A DNA stretch of 64,000 nucleotides, taken from positions 8,410,201 to 8,474,200 of the forward strand of contig NC_133913.1 of NCBI RefSeq assembly GCF_964199755.1. The letters run 5' to 3'. The notes beneath the pieces are model-generated. The model was not told the origin of the DNA. It did not search any database and was given only the letters and a program-made list of their open reading frames with translations. The translations under genes were made by a program, and so were the position numbers. This document shows, piece after piece, positions 10,700 to 21,900 of this stretch; the first letter of the stretch is position 1, and each line of letters begins with the position of its first letter. The DNA comes from Larus michahellis (lineage: Eukaryota; Chordata; Aves; Charadriiformes; Laridae).

Positions 10700-13283
10700 G
10701 AGCCAGTCACAGTCTGGCTCTGGACGAATGGGATCCACCTGCTACTCGTGGTATCCGCATAGGTGCAGATGAACTCTGCAGTGCTCTTGGAGAAAGCCCA
10801 TGGGATCTGCCCGTACAGAACAGATACGGGCCTCTGGAGACAGACGATGAGGTAATTAAGTATGCAATAAAGCCCCATCCGGGGAATTGCCAAAGCAGCC
10901 AGCTCCAGGCATTAAGACTGCTTCTGTGAAGAGCAGGAGGAGGGCAATACTCATAGGGGGTTCCATTCTGAGGGGAACTGAGCGTGCCATATGCAGGCCG
11001 GACCCTTCCCACAGGGAGGTCTGCTGCCTCCCTGGGGCCCGCGTTAAGGATATAGCCAGGAAGCTTCCTGGCCTGATACAGCCCTCACATTATTACCCTC
11101 TTTTGATCGTACAGGCAGAGAGTGAGGAGCTGGACACTAGAAGTCTGAGGGCAATGAAGAAAGTTTCCAGGGCGTTGGGACGGCTTGTCAAGGGTTCGGG
11201 AGCATAAACTGTGTTCTCCTCTGCCCTTCCAGTTTTGGGGACTGACGAATGGGTAAACAAGAAAATTGGACAGATCGACACCTGGCTCCAAAACTAGTGA
11301 TACCAGCAGGACTTTGGGTTCTGTGATCATAGTTTGATCTGCAGGACACCAGGCCTGCTTGCTAAGAATGGGAAAAGCCTATCCCAAAAGGGGAAAAGGG
11401 GACTAGGCCAGGAGTTAGCAAGGCTCATGGACAGGGCTTTAAACTAGAAACGAAGGGGGAAGGGGATAAAACCAGGCCCACTAGTAACGAGCCTAGGGAT
11501 AAAGGGCCAAGGATGGGGGTGAAATCGGTAGCCCAGCTCAAGTGCATCTACACAAATGCACGTAGCATGGGCAACAAACAGGATGAGCTGGAAGCCGTTG
11601 TGCAGCAGGGCACCTATGATGTAGTTGCCATCATGGAAACGTGGTGGGATGACTGTCACGACTGGCATGCTGCGATGAATGGCTATAAGCTCTTCAGAAG
11701 GGATAGGCAAGGAAGGAGAGGTGGGGGTGTGGCTCTGTGCATCAGGGAATGTTTTGATTGTATAGCGCTAGATTCCAGTGATGATAAAGTCGAGTGTTTA
11801 TGGGTAAGGATGAAGGGGAAGGCAAATAAGGGAGATCTTGTGCTGGGAGTATGCTATAGACCACGCAACCAGGATGAGGAGACAGATGAAGTATTCTGTA
11901 AGCGGCTGGCTGAAGTCTCGCAATCGCCAGCCCTTGTTCTGGTTGGGGACTTCAACCTGCTGAGTATCTGCTGGAAATATAACACAGCAGAGAGCAGGCA
12001 GGCTAGAAGGTTCCTCAAGTGCATGGAAGAGAACTTCCTGACCCAACTGGTAGGTGAGCCTACCAGGGGAGGTGCCTCGCTGGACCTACTGTTCACAAAC
12101 AGGGAAGGACTTGTGGGAGATGTGGTGGTCGGAGGTCGTCTTGGGTTTAGCAATCATGAAATGGTCAAGTTTTCAATTTGTAGTGATGTAAGGAGGGGGG
12201 TTAGCAAAACCTCCACCTTGGACTTCTGGAGGGCGCACTTTGGCTTGTTCAGGACACTGGTTGAAAGAGTCCCTTGGGTGATAGTCCTGAAGGGCAAAGG
12301 GGTCCAGGAAGGCTGGACACACTTCAAGAAGGAAATCTTAAAGGCCCAGGAGCAGGCTGTCCCCAAGTGTCGCAAGTTTAAAGGGCGGGGAAAATGGCCG
12401 GTCTGGATGAATAAGGAACTTCCGAAGGGACTTAGGAATAAAAGGAGGGTTTACCACCTTAAAGGGATCAGGGCCAGCCAAGGGATCAGGGCCAGCCAGC
12501 ATGGGTTTAGGAAAGGGAGGTCCTGCTTAACTGACCTGATCTCTTTCTATGACCATGTGACCTGCCTTCTGGATGCTGGGAAGGCTGTGGACATTGTCTA
12601 TCTGGACTTTGGTAAGGCCTTTGACAGCGTCCCCCACAGCATTCTCCTGGAGAAGCTGGCGAATCATGGCATAGACAAGTGTACTCTTTGCTGGGGTAAA
12701 AACTGGCTGGATGGCCATGTCCAGAGAGTTGTGATTAATGGGGTGAAATCCTCTTGGCGGCCCGTCACCATTGGTGTCTCTCAGGGCTCAGTCTAGGGGC
12801 AAGTTTTGTTTAATATCTTTGTGAATGATCTGGATGAGGGGATTGAGTGCACCCTCAGTAACTTTGCAGACGACACCAAACTAGGTGGGAGTGTTGATCT
12901 GCTTCAGGGTAGGAAGGCTCTACAGAGCTGGACAGGCTGGATCGATGGACCAAGGCCAACTGTATGAGGTTTAATAAGGCCAAGTGCCGGGTCCTGCATT
13001 TCCGTCATGACAACCCCAAGTAATGCTACAGGCTTGGGGAAGAGTGGCTGGAAAGCTGCCCGGCAGAAAAGGACCTGGGGGTGCTGGTGGACGGCCAGCT
13101 TAACATGAGCCAGCAGTGTGCCCAGGTGGCCAAGAAGGCCAATAGCATTCTGGCTTTTATCAGGAATAGCGTGGCCAGCAGGAGCAGGGAAGTGATGGTG
13201 CCTCTGTACTCGGCGCTGGTGAGGCCTCACCTCGAGTGCTGTGTTCAGTTCTGGGCCCCTCTGTACAAGAGGGACGTTGAAGT
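10700..13283 (+). mobile_element. CR1: CR1 LINE with ORF1 esterase and ORF2 remains, cut by arm boundary
   Basis: About 10887-11207 encodes a CR1 ORF1 esterase-like segment (GGSILRGTE for the usual GDSLLRGTE, then CCLPGAR). ORF2 is open from 11513 to 12796: an endonuclease with NARSMGNK, METWWDD, VGDFNL and GFSNHE, then a direct jump to the RT part HGFRKGRSCLTDL, YLDFGKAFDSV, VSQGSV. About 230 residues of the RT fingers (up to the NYRPVSL region) are missing, with a tandem GGGATCAGGGCCAGCCA (about 12467-12500) at the junction. [11 protein letters not shown] follows near 12864. The element stops at about 13283 because the duplicated arm ends there. Confidence 0.9.
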
Positions 13284-14099
13284 CTTAAACTTTAAAAAGG
13301 GTCTGGCCTGAAAATCTTAAAAGGACCACAACGAGCATGAATGATAATATCAGCACATCCTGTTGGCAACTGAATAACCTGAGGCCAGAAGAAAGTATCA
13401 GGCATTACCTCACCAGACACCTGAGAAACATGTTGTTCAGCACTGTCCATAAGCCTTCTGGCAATGAGTCAGCCCTTGTTCACACTAAATAGCCAGGGCT
13501 CTGGAGATATCTCCCTGCAGCCAGAGCTCCTGGCAGGTTCTGGCTCTAGGCAGTCACACAGGAACTTTTCTTTCCTTAGCTGAATAGGCTGGTTTTGAAA
13601 GAAAGGTGTTAAACACCCAGAAGGAAGACACAAATTTGGAAACAGATGTGGTTGTTTTGCAAATGCTAAGCAAACAAGAACAGTAAATGTTAATGACTGT
13701 AAAAAAAACCAACACAAAAAAACCAACAAAAAAACCCAAACCCAAACCAAACAACTGAACAAAAAAAAACCAAACCAAACCAAAAAGAACAGGTGAGATG
13801 AACAAGTTTTAGCACCTGAACTGTGAACTTCTACGTGGGGGAGGGTGAAATCTTCTCCAAGTATCTTTTTCCTTTTCTAACCCCTTGTTCTCATGTCTAG
13901 CTCATTTTTCATGGCTAACCCCAAACAGCCAGCACAATCCCTAAACCTGCCATTCTGAGCACACCCCCGGAGCAGCAGTCTGTACGAGCCTGCCGGATTA
14001 ATGTACAGCAGAAAAAGGGATATTCTACTTTGTAATAAGTAAGCTTGGCTACTTTATTAATGCATGCCTTACTAATGACTGTATCCTTGAAGAAGATCT
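13284..14099. other. Unassigned DNA with A/C-rich low-complexity tract
   Basis: First spacer sequence after the arm boundary. About 13698-13785 is low complexity (AAACC and CAAAAAA type units). No gene or repeat family is recognised in the rest. Confidence 0.6.
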
Positions 14100-14562
14100 G
14101 AAAGGCTGATAAAGAAGGACTAAAGGCTGATAAAAACAAAACATCGTAGCCCAGGAGGTGCTGAAAGCCAAATAATTGCAAAAAAACCATAAAGTCAGCA
14201 AAAGTTAGCTTTAACTAAGGGAAAGGTGGCAGGGGGAGATCTCCAACTCAATTGGAGATGAACAGGCTTACCCCCCACTGTACTGGAGCACGTGCATATC
14301 AATTAAAGGGCACTGTAACTTTAAATGAAAGCAAGGAATAATACTAACCAATTGAAATTGTTAAAATAAGGTACTAACCAATAATCATAACTAAAGGCAT
14401 GTACTTCTGTGTTTTGATTCATATAAATGTACTGAAGATTTTGTGAACAGGTACGCTAGCTTTGTGGAATACCACCTAGTGCCCATCTCTGCGCAAATAA
14501 ACTATAATAAAATACCTTTGGTCTCTGTGTACGTTGGCGTCTTGCACGGCACTTCTTGGGAC
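14100..14562 (+). mobile_element. LTR fossil, probable solo LTR
   Basis: LTR-like organisation: U3 with CCAATTG and CCAATAATC boxes, a CATATAAAT TATA-like box near 14421, AATAAA near 14497, then a GT-rich stretch and GGCGTCTTGCACGG. This resembles avian ERV LTRs whose R/U5 lies after CCCATCTCTGCGC. The 5' end is not resolved and no target duplication was found. No internal coding. An old fossil. Confidence 0.5.
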
Positions 14563-14924
14563 AAGAAGATAGCTGAAACTGCTGATTTTCACGATGCACA
14601 TGCCTGATTGCCCCCAGTAGCCTTCTAGGTGGTCTTTCTTGGTATCTCATGCAGAAAGACTATAGTTCTTGTGTATATAGTTCCCACATGCAAGAATGTT
14701 CTTTTTACCTCAAAGGAATAAAGCAAAAACATTTTGTTCCACTACCTTTTAGTGAAGACTCATGTTTCTGAAAGGAATTCTTCTCTCTCCCTGCCTGCCT
14801 TTCTAAAATTGTTCTGACAGCCAGACACCTCCAGAGATATACCTGCTACGTAATGTATTCCCTCCACATCATCCCTACAGTTTTGAGGAGAAATAAAGAG
14901 TGTTTTGTAGCCAGTGATGCACAG

Positions 14925-15850
14925 CTAGGGTGCACTCTCAGGGCAGGCCACCGTGTTCCTGACAGCTTTTCTCAAGGATTGCTTGACCTCTCCATTCCTC
15001 AGGCTTACAGTGGATTGACCAGGGGTGGGAAGATGGTATAGAAAAAGGAGAAGGTTTTGTTCAGGTTACTCAGTGGAGGTGTCCCAGGCAGCAAAGAGAC
15101 AGTAAGAAGTGTCCCTTAGAAAATGTTGACCACAGGGATGTGTGAGAAGGCTTTCAGTTCTCACACATGGTATAAAAGGCCTTCTGCCTCCCCTTACTTG
15201 ATGAGATCCTCAGGATGGAATCTGTAATGCAGACATAGGATGCCAGAGGGAATAAAAATAGCAAGACCGCATCTGGGATGGACATTATAGCAGCCTGGTG
15301 TCACTACAGGAGAGCTCCAGCAAAGAGATCAAATCACAGACGTTGTGACGTCAATTGTCAATTGGGTTGGGGCCACAAAACTTCAATAGGCTTGAGAAGT
15401 ATGTGATGATTGTGGAACTAGTCGTTCCTCCATGCCACAAGCCAACTGCCAGCTGGAAAAACGCCTTCCAGTTCACCATTCTTGTATAGAACATGAGGTG
15501 ACATACGGCCAGGTACTGTTCGTAGGACATGGTGGTCAGCAGGTAACACTTGGAGACTACAAGAGATTCAAAGAAATAGAGCTGAGCCATAGCAGTCCTG
15601 AGCAGAGGTGGTGCAACAGTCAGGAAGCTGGCCAGCAGCCTAGGAAGATCGATGGAAGCGTAGCAGATCTCCAAGCTGGACAAATTCTCCACTGGGCTGG
15701 GGAGATGCTGGTGTGTTGCCACCAGCACAACAATGAAGATGTTCCCAAGCACAGTCTCTGTTGTTCCCATTCCCTTTCTCCATGCAGGTCTTGTGGAACT
15801 CAGCAGGTTGGTAGCTCTCGGGGATCTGAGAGTGCTTGTCCAAAGGCATC
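14925..15850 (-). pseudogene. Olfactory receptor pseudogene
   Basis: Minus-strand OR remnant of near full length. Recognisable parts: TVLGNIFIVVLVATHQHL (TM1), a shortened NLSSLEICYASIDLPRLLASF where the PMYFFL block is lost, AQLYFF, then MSYEQYLAVC (degraded MAYDRYVAIC), LKFCGPNPID, a KGRQKAFYTMC equivalent of KAFSTC, PPLVNPL and a C-terminal LRNGEVKQSLRKAVRN. At least three frame changes or stops and an internal deletion show it is dead. It is a class II OR from a different family than the arm copies. The ends are approximate. Confidence 0.85.
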
Positions 15851-18473
15851 TGAAAGTGCCTGCATAACTATAACACTGCACTGCTAATAGTGACCATGGC
15901 TGTGTGGCTGACTGCTTGATAGGTATCCACTGCCAATTGTTAGAGTCAATCATATCACAGTTATATTGTAGTCACATACTGGCAAATTTAAAGAGACATA
16001 ACTGACATAAATGCGCCTGCTATTGCTGTGATTATCATAACCACAGGCCACAGCCTAGGTAAGGTATTACAGATCTCTCCACGTGTACTTCCTATAGTCA
16101 CAGTTTCTTCCCTCACTGGCTCATGCTGCTCTATGCTTTCCTCCCCAATAACAGAGGAAAACACACAACTGATGTCATATCATATCAGATGCCTTTTTTC
16201 CTGTCAGGAGAAGAATTGGCACCGCGGGTGCTGAGTACCTCTGGGCTCCCAGCTGTGGTTTTAGGGCTCTGTGTTCTGTTGCCATTAAGAGGCTGCTGAG
16301 TGCATAGAGTGGGGAGTGGGGAAGGAGCAGCATCTAGTGTGTGCTTGTGGTAAATACCCATTACAAACCTGCGTGCATGCTCAGGGAAAGCCCATGCTTG
16401 AGGAACAGAACCCTCTGCCCAGAGTGCATCCTAGGGTTTTCCCAATTTCCCAAGATTGTGGGTAAGCACAATGATGTCCCCGCTTATTTGCTCCCCATGG
16501 CTTTTGAGCCTTTAGAGGGAGATGGAGATGCTGAAGGAAAGCAGCTAAGGGTCCATAGAAATTCTGGGATGGGTGGGCTGCTCAAAAAGTGATGCACCCA
16601 AACTCGAATGCACCCTTCTCTGAGGCTGGGATGAATTGTGTCTGGAGATGTTAATGACAAGTGCAATTAGGAGAGGTTCCCCCGCTGAACACTGTGAATG
16701 AAGAGTGTGATGGTGCCTGTGAATGAGGACTCAGGTCTGGGTGTCACCTGTTCTGCCCCATATCGCTTACCTACCTATTCTCTCTGAAAGCCCTTACCTC
16801 GCAGGAAGGCCAACAGAAAGTTTAGCTTTTTCACTCTTCCTTCCATAGATGGAGCTCTGGACCTGAAGCACCTGAATGCCATATCCTGGTGTTATGGAAA
16901 TAATCGGTGTCCTGGAGGGTGCCTCCTATGGGATTTCAGGGAGGGAGCACTGCACAAGTGTATCCCTGTGGAGGATGAAAGCTCTGAGTGGGTGCAAACT
17001 GTTTCAACACCTCAGGCAATGGCTGTCCCTCCCCAGACCTCCAAAGCATTTCAGCCTGCTGTGAGAAAAAGAGAAACTGAGGTGGGGCAACAAGCACAGC
17101 CTTTTCCAAACTGATGCAGCAGAGCCTGGTGAGGCTCCGAAAAGGGGATTCAGCTCACATTCTGCAGAAGACTAAAGTAGGATTGACTCCTTCAGAATTA
17201 GGCGGCCGTGGCTGACTGAGGTTGCCTTTTCAGCCTCTGCCAGTGGTCAATGGGGAGAAAGAAGCAGAGTCTGGTATTCCCTCCAGGCCATGGAGACCAA
17301 GTTCGATCAACCCTTGGAAGTATCTTGGAGGGAAGAAGCCAAAACCTGTCCCTGGGTCAACAATGCATTTGTTGGTGGCTGAAGTAAGCTGAGCTACCAG
17401 TACTTCCTCACAGCCATGATTCACCTCTCCAAAATGGGAGGTCCCCAATGCCCTTCTTTCCTCCTTCTGCACCCCAAGAAGTGTGGCAGGGACATTCCTC
17501 TCAGCCCCATCCCATTTGCATCTCTGGGGAAGGTGACTCCTCTGTCTCCCCACTGACGCCCAGGGAAGGAGGGGGTTGCCAATGCACTCAGACATTAGCG
17601 CTGTGTCTGCTCCAGATAGCAGAGATGAAGCTTAAAGGGAGAACAGCATTTATCTTCAGAGTCGCATGCTCCAATGGAGTTAAAAAGTTAAAGCTAAAAC
17701 CAAGTTGGACATTAATCACCTGACAACTTTTCTGTTACAGCTAGGATAAGTTAGATATCAGTCATCGATCTGCTGGGCAAATGTTGCTACAGCCGGTACC
17801 TCTAAGAGCAAGCTGAAATAAGTTCAAGCCAAAAGGAGTCTAGAAAAAGCCTGGCATGTCCTTAACTCTTGTCTTGCTAACCTAGAACAGATCTATGTTC
17901 TTCCAAGAGCAATGGCAGTCCCTTATTCACTGTATTACAATACACAGCTCTCTGGGAAGCGACCTTTCGTGCCCCTCCTGGTGACTTATAGATGGCCCCT
18001 GGAAGGAAGGATCATAGACCCGACTGAAATAAAGACTATGTTGCACCTTTTGGCTTAGGGAAGATTCACTGTTTATTGGAAAATGAATCAGAGACTTTGC
18101 CAACACGGCATGAGACCCATGAATTAAGGGTGCTGGGGCAGGAGGTGGTACATTTCATGACTGGTTTGCTAATCAAAACCTCCTGCTGTTCCACCTCCAA
18201 CATACTACTAGTTTTCAAATCAATCTCGCCCCACATGAGTTCTCTTGGACATTGTGATGGGCTGGGACTGATGCGGATGAGAGTTTTACTTCCAAAATGA
18301 TTGTTTTACATGGCAACGCAGATACGGGAGTTCCTGACACAGCCTGACCTTATGGGGTAAAGGGAAGAGTTCGGTGAGTGGGGTGCAGCAGGAGTCCTTC
18401 ATTGGGAGCCACTGCCGTTGACACCTCTAAACACTCTTCTGGTGTGCACAGCAGTCTCTCGTCAGGACAGAAA
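15851..18473. other. Intergenic, nothing firmly recognised
   Basis: Downstream flank of the VWA5A-like gene. About 17640-18060 has an LTR-like polyadenylation layout (AATAAAGACTATG) but no defined ends. Nothing else is assignable. Confidence 0.45.
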
Positions 18474-18590
18474 CCATAGAATCATATAATAATTTGCATT
18501 GGAAAAGACCCTGCAGACCATCAAGTCCAATTGTTAACCTAACACTACCAAAACCACCACTAAACCATCTCCCTAAGCACCACCTTTGTG
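18474..18590 (-). mobile_element. CR1: CR1 LINE 3' end, short
   Basis: Reads on the minus strand as a CR1 tail: a degraded (ATTCTATG)-like end complementary to CATAGAATCATATAA, with the CCATCAAGTCCAA and AACACTACCA blocks of the 3' untranslated region. It lies 0.3 kb beyond the stop codon of the VWA5A-like gene. Confidence 0.75.
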
Positions 18591-18912
18591 GAGGCCAGTA
18601 GCCCATTTTGCCAAAGCCAAATGCAGGAAGCGCAACCACTGGAGAATGTGATGCTTCCTTCCCACTCCCACCTCCATCCAAACCAAACACGCTGGAGGCT
18701 CTGAACTAGAGGCTTTCTCTTGAGGAGTTCGGCATGCTACAGGTTCAGCCCAACTGGTATAAGACATAAGCAGTGAGAATTCATCTGTAATGTAAGATCG
18801 CAGCTGGTAGCAATAGTGGTATCCCAGCATGGTAGGTGAATTTAGGCTATACTTTCTGGCCCTTTTTATCTCTGCAGGTGCTGCTGATCTGTAGCACAGG
18901 CACGTGTTGAGC

Positions 18913-21900
18913 TCAGAGCCTGAAAACACTTGGCTTCACGCTGCTCCCAAGGAGGGTGTTGGCTGTCTCCAGGCACTTGTCCAGCTGAGACACTGCAGTC
19001 AGAGAGAGACAGGCACACTAGGGAAGTTAGGCAGGAGGGAGACTCCACAAATGGAAAGGAGAATGGAGACACAGGACTCCTTCACCTGCCCCCAGGAAAT
19101 TGTGGTCCTGCAAAGGGGTGAGGCAGGTCCCACTGGAGAGAGAATGGAGGAGGCTGTTCTGTGGGGATCAGCAGGAGAAGGATCATCAAGACTCACCAGC
19201 TTGGCTGCACAGCCAGGTCACAGCCTTGGCCTCCAGCAGCTCACAGAGGTCTTGGTAATACTCGTCATGTCTGTGTAGCCACGTCACAGCCATCACTGTG
19301 GCCCAGATGCTTGGCTCCATGACCTGTAGTAGAACAACAACTGAGACTAGCACGCAGTGCTGAGCATCCTCCCTGCCCCCTCACTGCTTCCCACCCCTTC
19401 CTTTGTGGCTTCTGGTTTCTGATCCCTTCATTCCTCTCTGTCTGCCCTTTGGATGCCAGTGTTGCCACCAGCCAATGGGCTCCCACTGCTCCAGGATGAC
19501 ATGCTGCCACCGTAAGAGGTTCTCCCCTTACCTCATCAGGCATCTTTCCCTTGATTTCATCCTCATCAACTTCTAGCACAGAGGCCAGTCCTGAGCTGAG
19601 GGCCCAGGAGCCATCTGCATTCTGCAGGGCCACCAGCTCCTGACACTTGGCAGCGGCTTCAGGGCACCATCGCCACAAAGTTGAAGAGCACAAACCAAAT
19701 TCCATGGGATCCACATACTTGAGAGAAGAAAAAAGTGGTGGTGGTGGTTTACATGCTGTGGGAGGAGATGTGAACAGCAAGGTTGGGAGAATGACAGGAA
19801 TCTGACCTCTCTCTACTCCCCTGCGCAATAATAATGCTCCAGAACATTATCTCTGCTCTTCTTTAGGCAGCTACCTGCAGTCTAAGCTCCTTCCTGTACG
19901 TCCCCAGAGCAGACCCATCCACAGCTCTTTCTGGACACCCCTAACTCATCTCCAACCTCGGTCATTGCCTATTCTCCTGTCATTCCTTCCAAGCCATGTC
20001 CCAGGACCTCCCTTGATACTCTCCCAAAACATTTTATCCAAACGTGTATTTATGATCCAGCACCATCCCTGCCCCATCCCTGGGTGTCCTTGAGCTGGGT
20101 CTGATATTTGCTGAAGGACTTGCAGGTTTAAGGGTAACTAAGGGAAGGGGTAAAGGCAAAATTCATTGGTTTCCATGCCATGGGCAAGACATGGCAGCAT
20201 AACCCTTCTATAAGATATTAGGTTATCCCGACATCTCCCATGTGGGTCAAGGCCCCATACCTTTTGAGCAAGCTCTCCTCTGGGGCAGGGCAGCAATGTC
20301 ATGGGTAAGTTGACGGAGGGCAAGCCATGATGCACGCACCGCTGTCAGCCAGCCAGGTGGGACCCAGATGCTCTTAGGATAGCAGGAAGAGATCCTGGAG
20401 CCACGAAGTTCAACGATCTGGCAGGGGATGAGTGACTGGCGGGGTGGCAACAGTGCCAGGGGCCCTTTGAGAGCAAAGAGGGCAAGGGGCTGAATTAAAC
20501 AGATGGGAAAGAAGCACCTGGTGGTGACGGGGCCTACCCCGCAAGACTGGGGGTGCCCTGTGGCTGGGGTTCCAGATCCAGTGGAATGAAAACATCCCAT
20601 GGAGCTGCCCCACCAGCTCTTTCCCAGAAATGTCTTTCCTTACTTTGGTACCAGGTGACCCTCTGTGGTGTGCGAACCCCCACATAGCTGGTAAAGGGGC
20701 AGATGATCCCTGAAGTGAGGCTGATCTCAACTGCACGATGTCTTGGTTCCTCCCCTGACCCACTCACAGACTCTGGCAACAACCTCTTCATCAAGCACCT
20801 CGCAGCCAGACGATGCCCAGCCAGCCTGGGGACAGAATGGGGTGAGCCTGACCACCTGGCTTATCTTCATGTTAGGAGAAGGTGGACAGAGAGAGAGCCT
20901 GGACACCTGAATTCTTTCCCTTCAGGGCTGAGGATGGACAGAGGGGAAACCTGGACGCCTGGGTCCTTGTCTGTCTGAAAGTGATGCCCAGGTTTCTGGG
21001 TCCTACCACTGTGGGGTCAAATCAGGGAAGGGAGGCATGCTTGGACACCTGGGTTCTCTGCCAGTTTGGGATTGTGTGTGGAAGGTGGGAATGCGTAATC
21101 TATCTGGGCTCCTCCTCAGCTGGAGTCAATGTTAGCAATGTGGGGGATGCATGCATCTTCCCTTAGGACGGGCTCTCACCGGCCATCTCCCTGTGGGCAC
21201 AGGGGGAATTCAATGGTGTAAGTGACATCTTGGCCATCCAGGCTGTACTGCAAGGTCATGACCCCTTTGGCCACTGTTGTATCCTGTGAACACATGGGAA
21301 GCTACTGGAGGTTACTGGGGACACAAGATGGTTACTGGGGGATATTGGAAAGTTACTGAAAGATTACTGGGAGGCTACTGGAAGGTAACTGTAGGCCCAG
21401 CTCTCACCTGTGCCTGTCCATGGATCTGGGCATAGAGGAGGTTGTGTTGACCCTGGAAGATGGATTGAGGAGTGCCCCCCAGCACCTCAACCTCCAGGCC
21501 GCGGGGCAGGGTCCAGCTCAGAGAGACTCCCTCAGCTGCTGGCTTGAGGGCCTGCTTCAGGCACTTCAGCACCTGGCGACAGAGGGCAGGACACCACAGT
21601 TGGCAGCTCCACCAGGGTTCAGCCCATGTCCCCCGATGCTGGGGGTCTCTGGGGGACAGTGGAATGTGTGGGGTGACCTGTGCCAGCTGGGTTCCCTGGG
21701 TGCAGTGATGTCTGTGGGTTGTAGTGGGGTAGAAGCCTGGGCACCTGGGTTCTCAGTGTGGGTAGAGTCAGGGAAAGTGAGTGCCTGGGGTCCTGGGGCA
21801 GCTGGGTCTTGACTACTGTGTGTGGGCAGTGCAGGTGCTGGGGTACTTGGAAGTCAGTGTGCCTGTGGAATAGAGGGGGACCTGCCAGGACTCCTGGGTT

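Larger units (their letters stand above)
1..13283 (+). repeat. Left arm of 13.3-kb inverted repeat
   Basis: Reverse complement of about 50138-63419. Every paired landmark I checked (OR gene, CR1 frames, LTR pieces) has coordinates summing to 63420, so there is no net indel across the arm. Substitutions I noticed lie at 1220, 1586, 2329, 3800, 11580, 12682, 12717, 12720, 12730, 13014, 13059, 13215 and 13276; others may exist in parts I did not align. Similarity stops at about 13283, inside a CR1 element. The outer end is cut by the window edge. The arm may be a real palindrome arm or, less likely, an assembly fold-back. The unrelated spacer and the mismatches argue against a simple fold-back. 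Confidence 0.95.

Noticed and set aside
17640-18060. Possible additional LTR fossil
   Set aside because: Has a poly-A-like layout but no clear TG/CA ends, no target duplication and no resemblance I can name with confidence.
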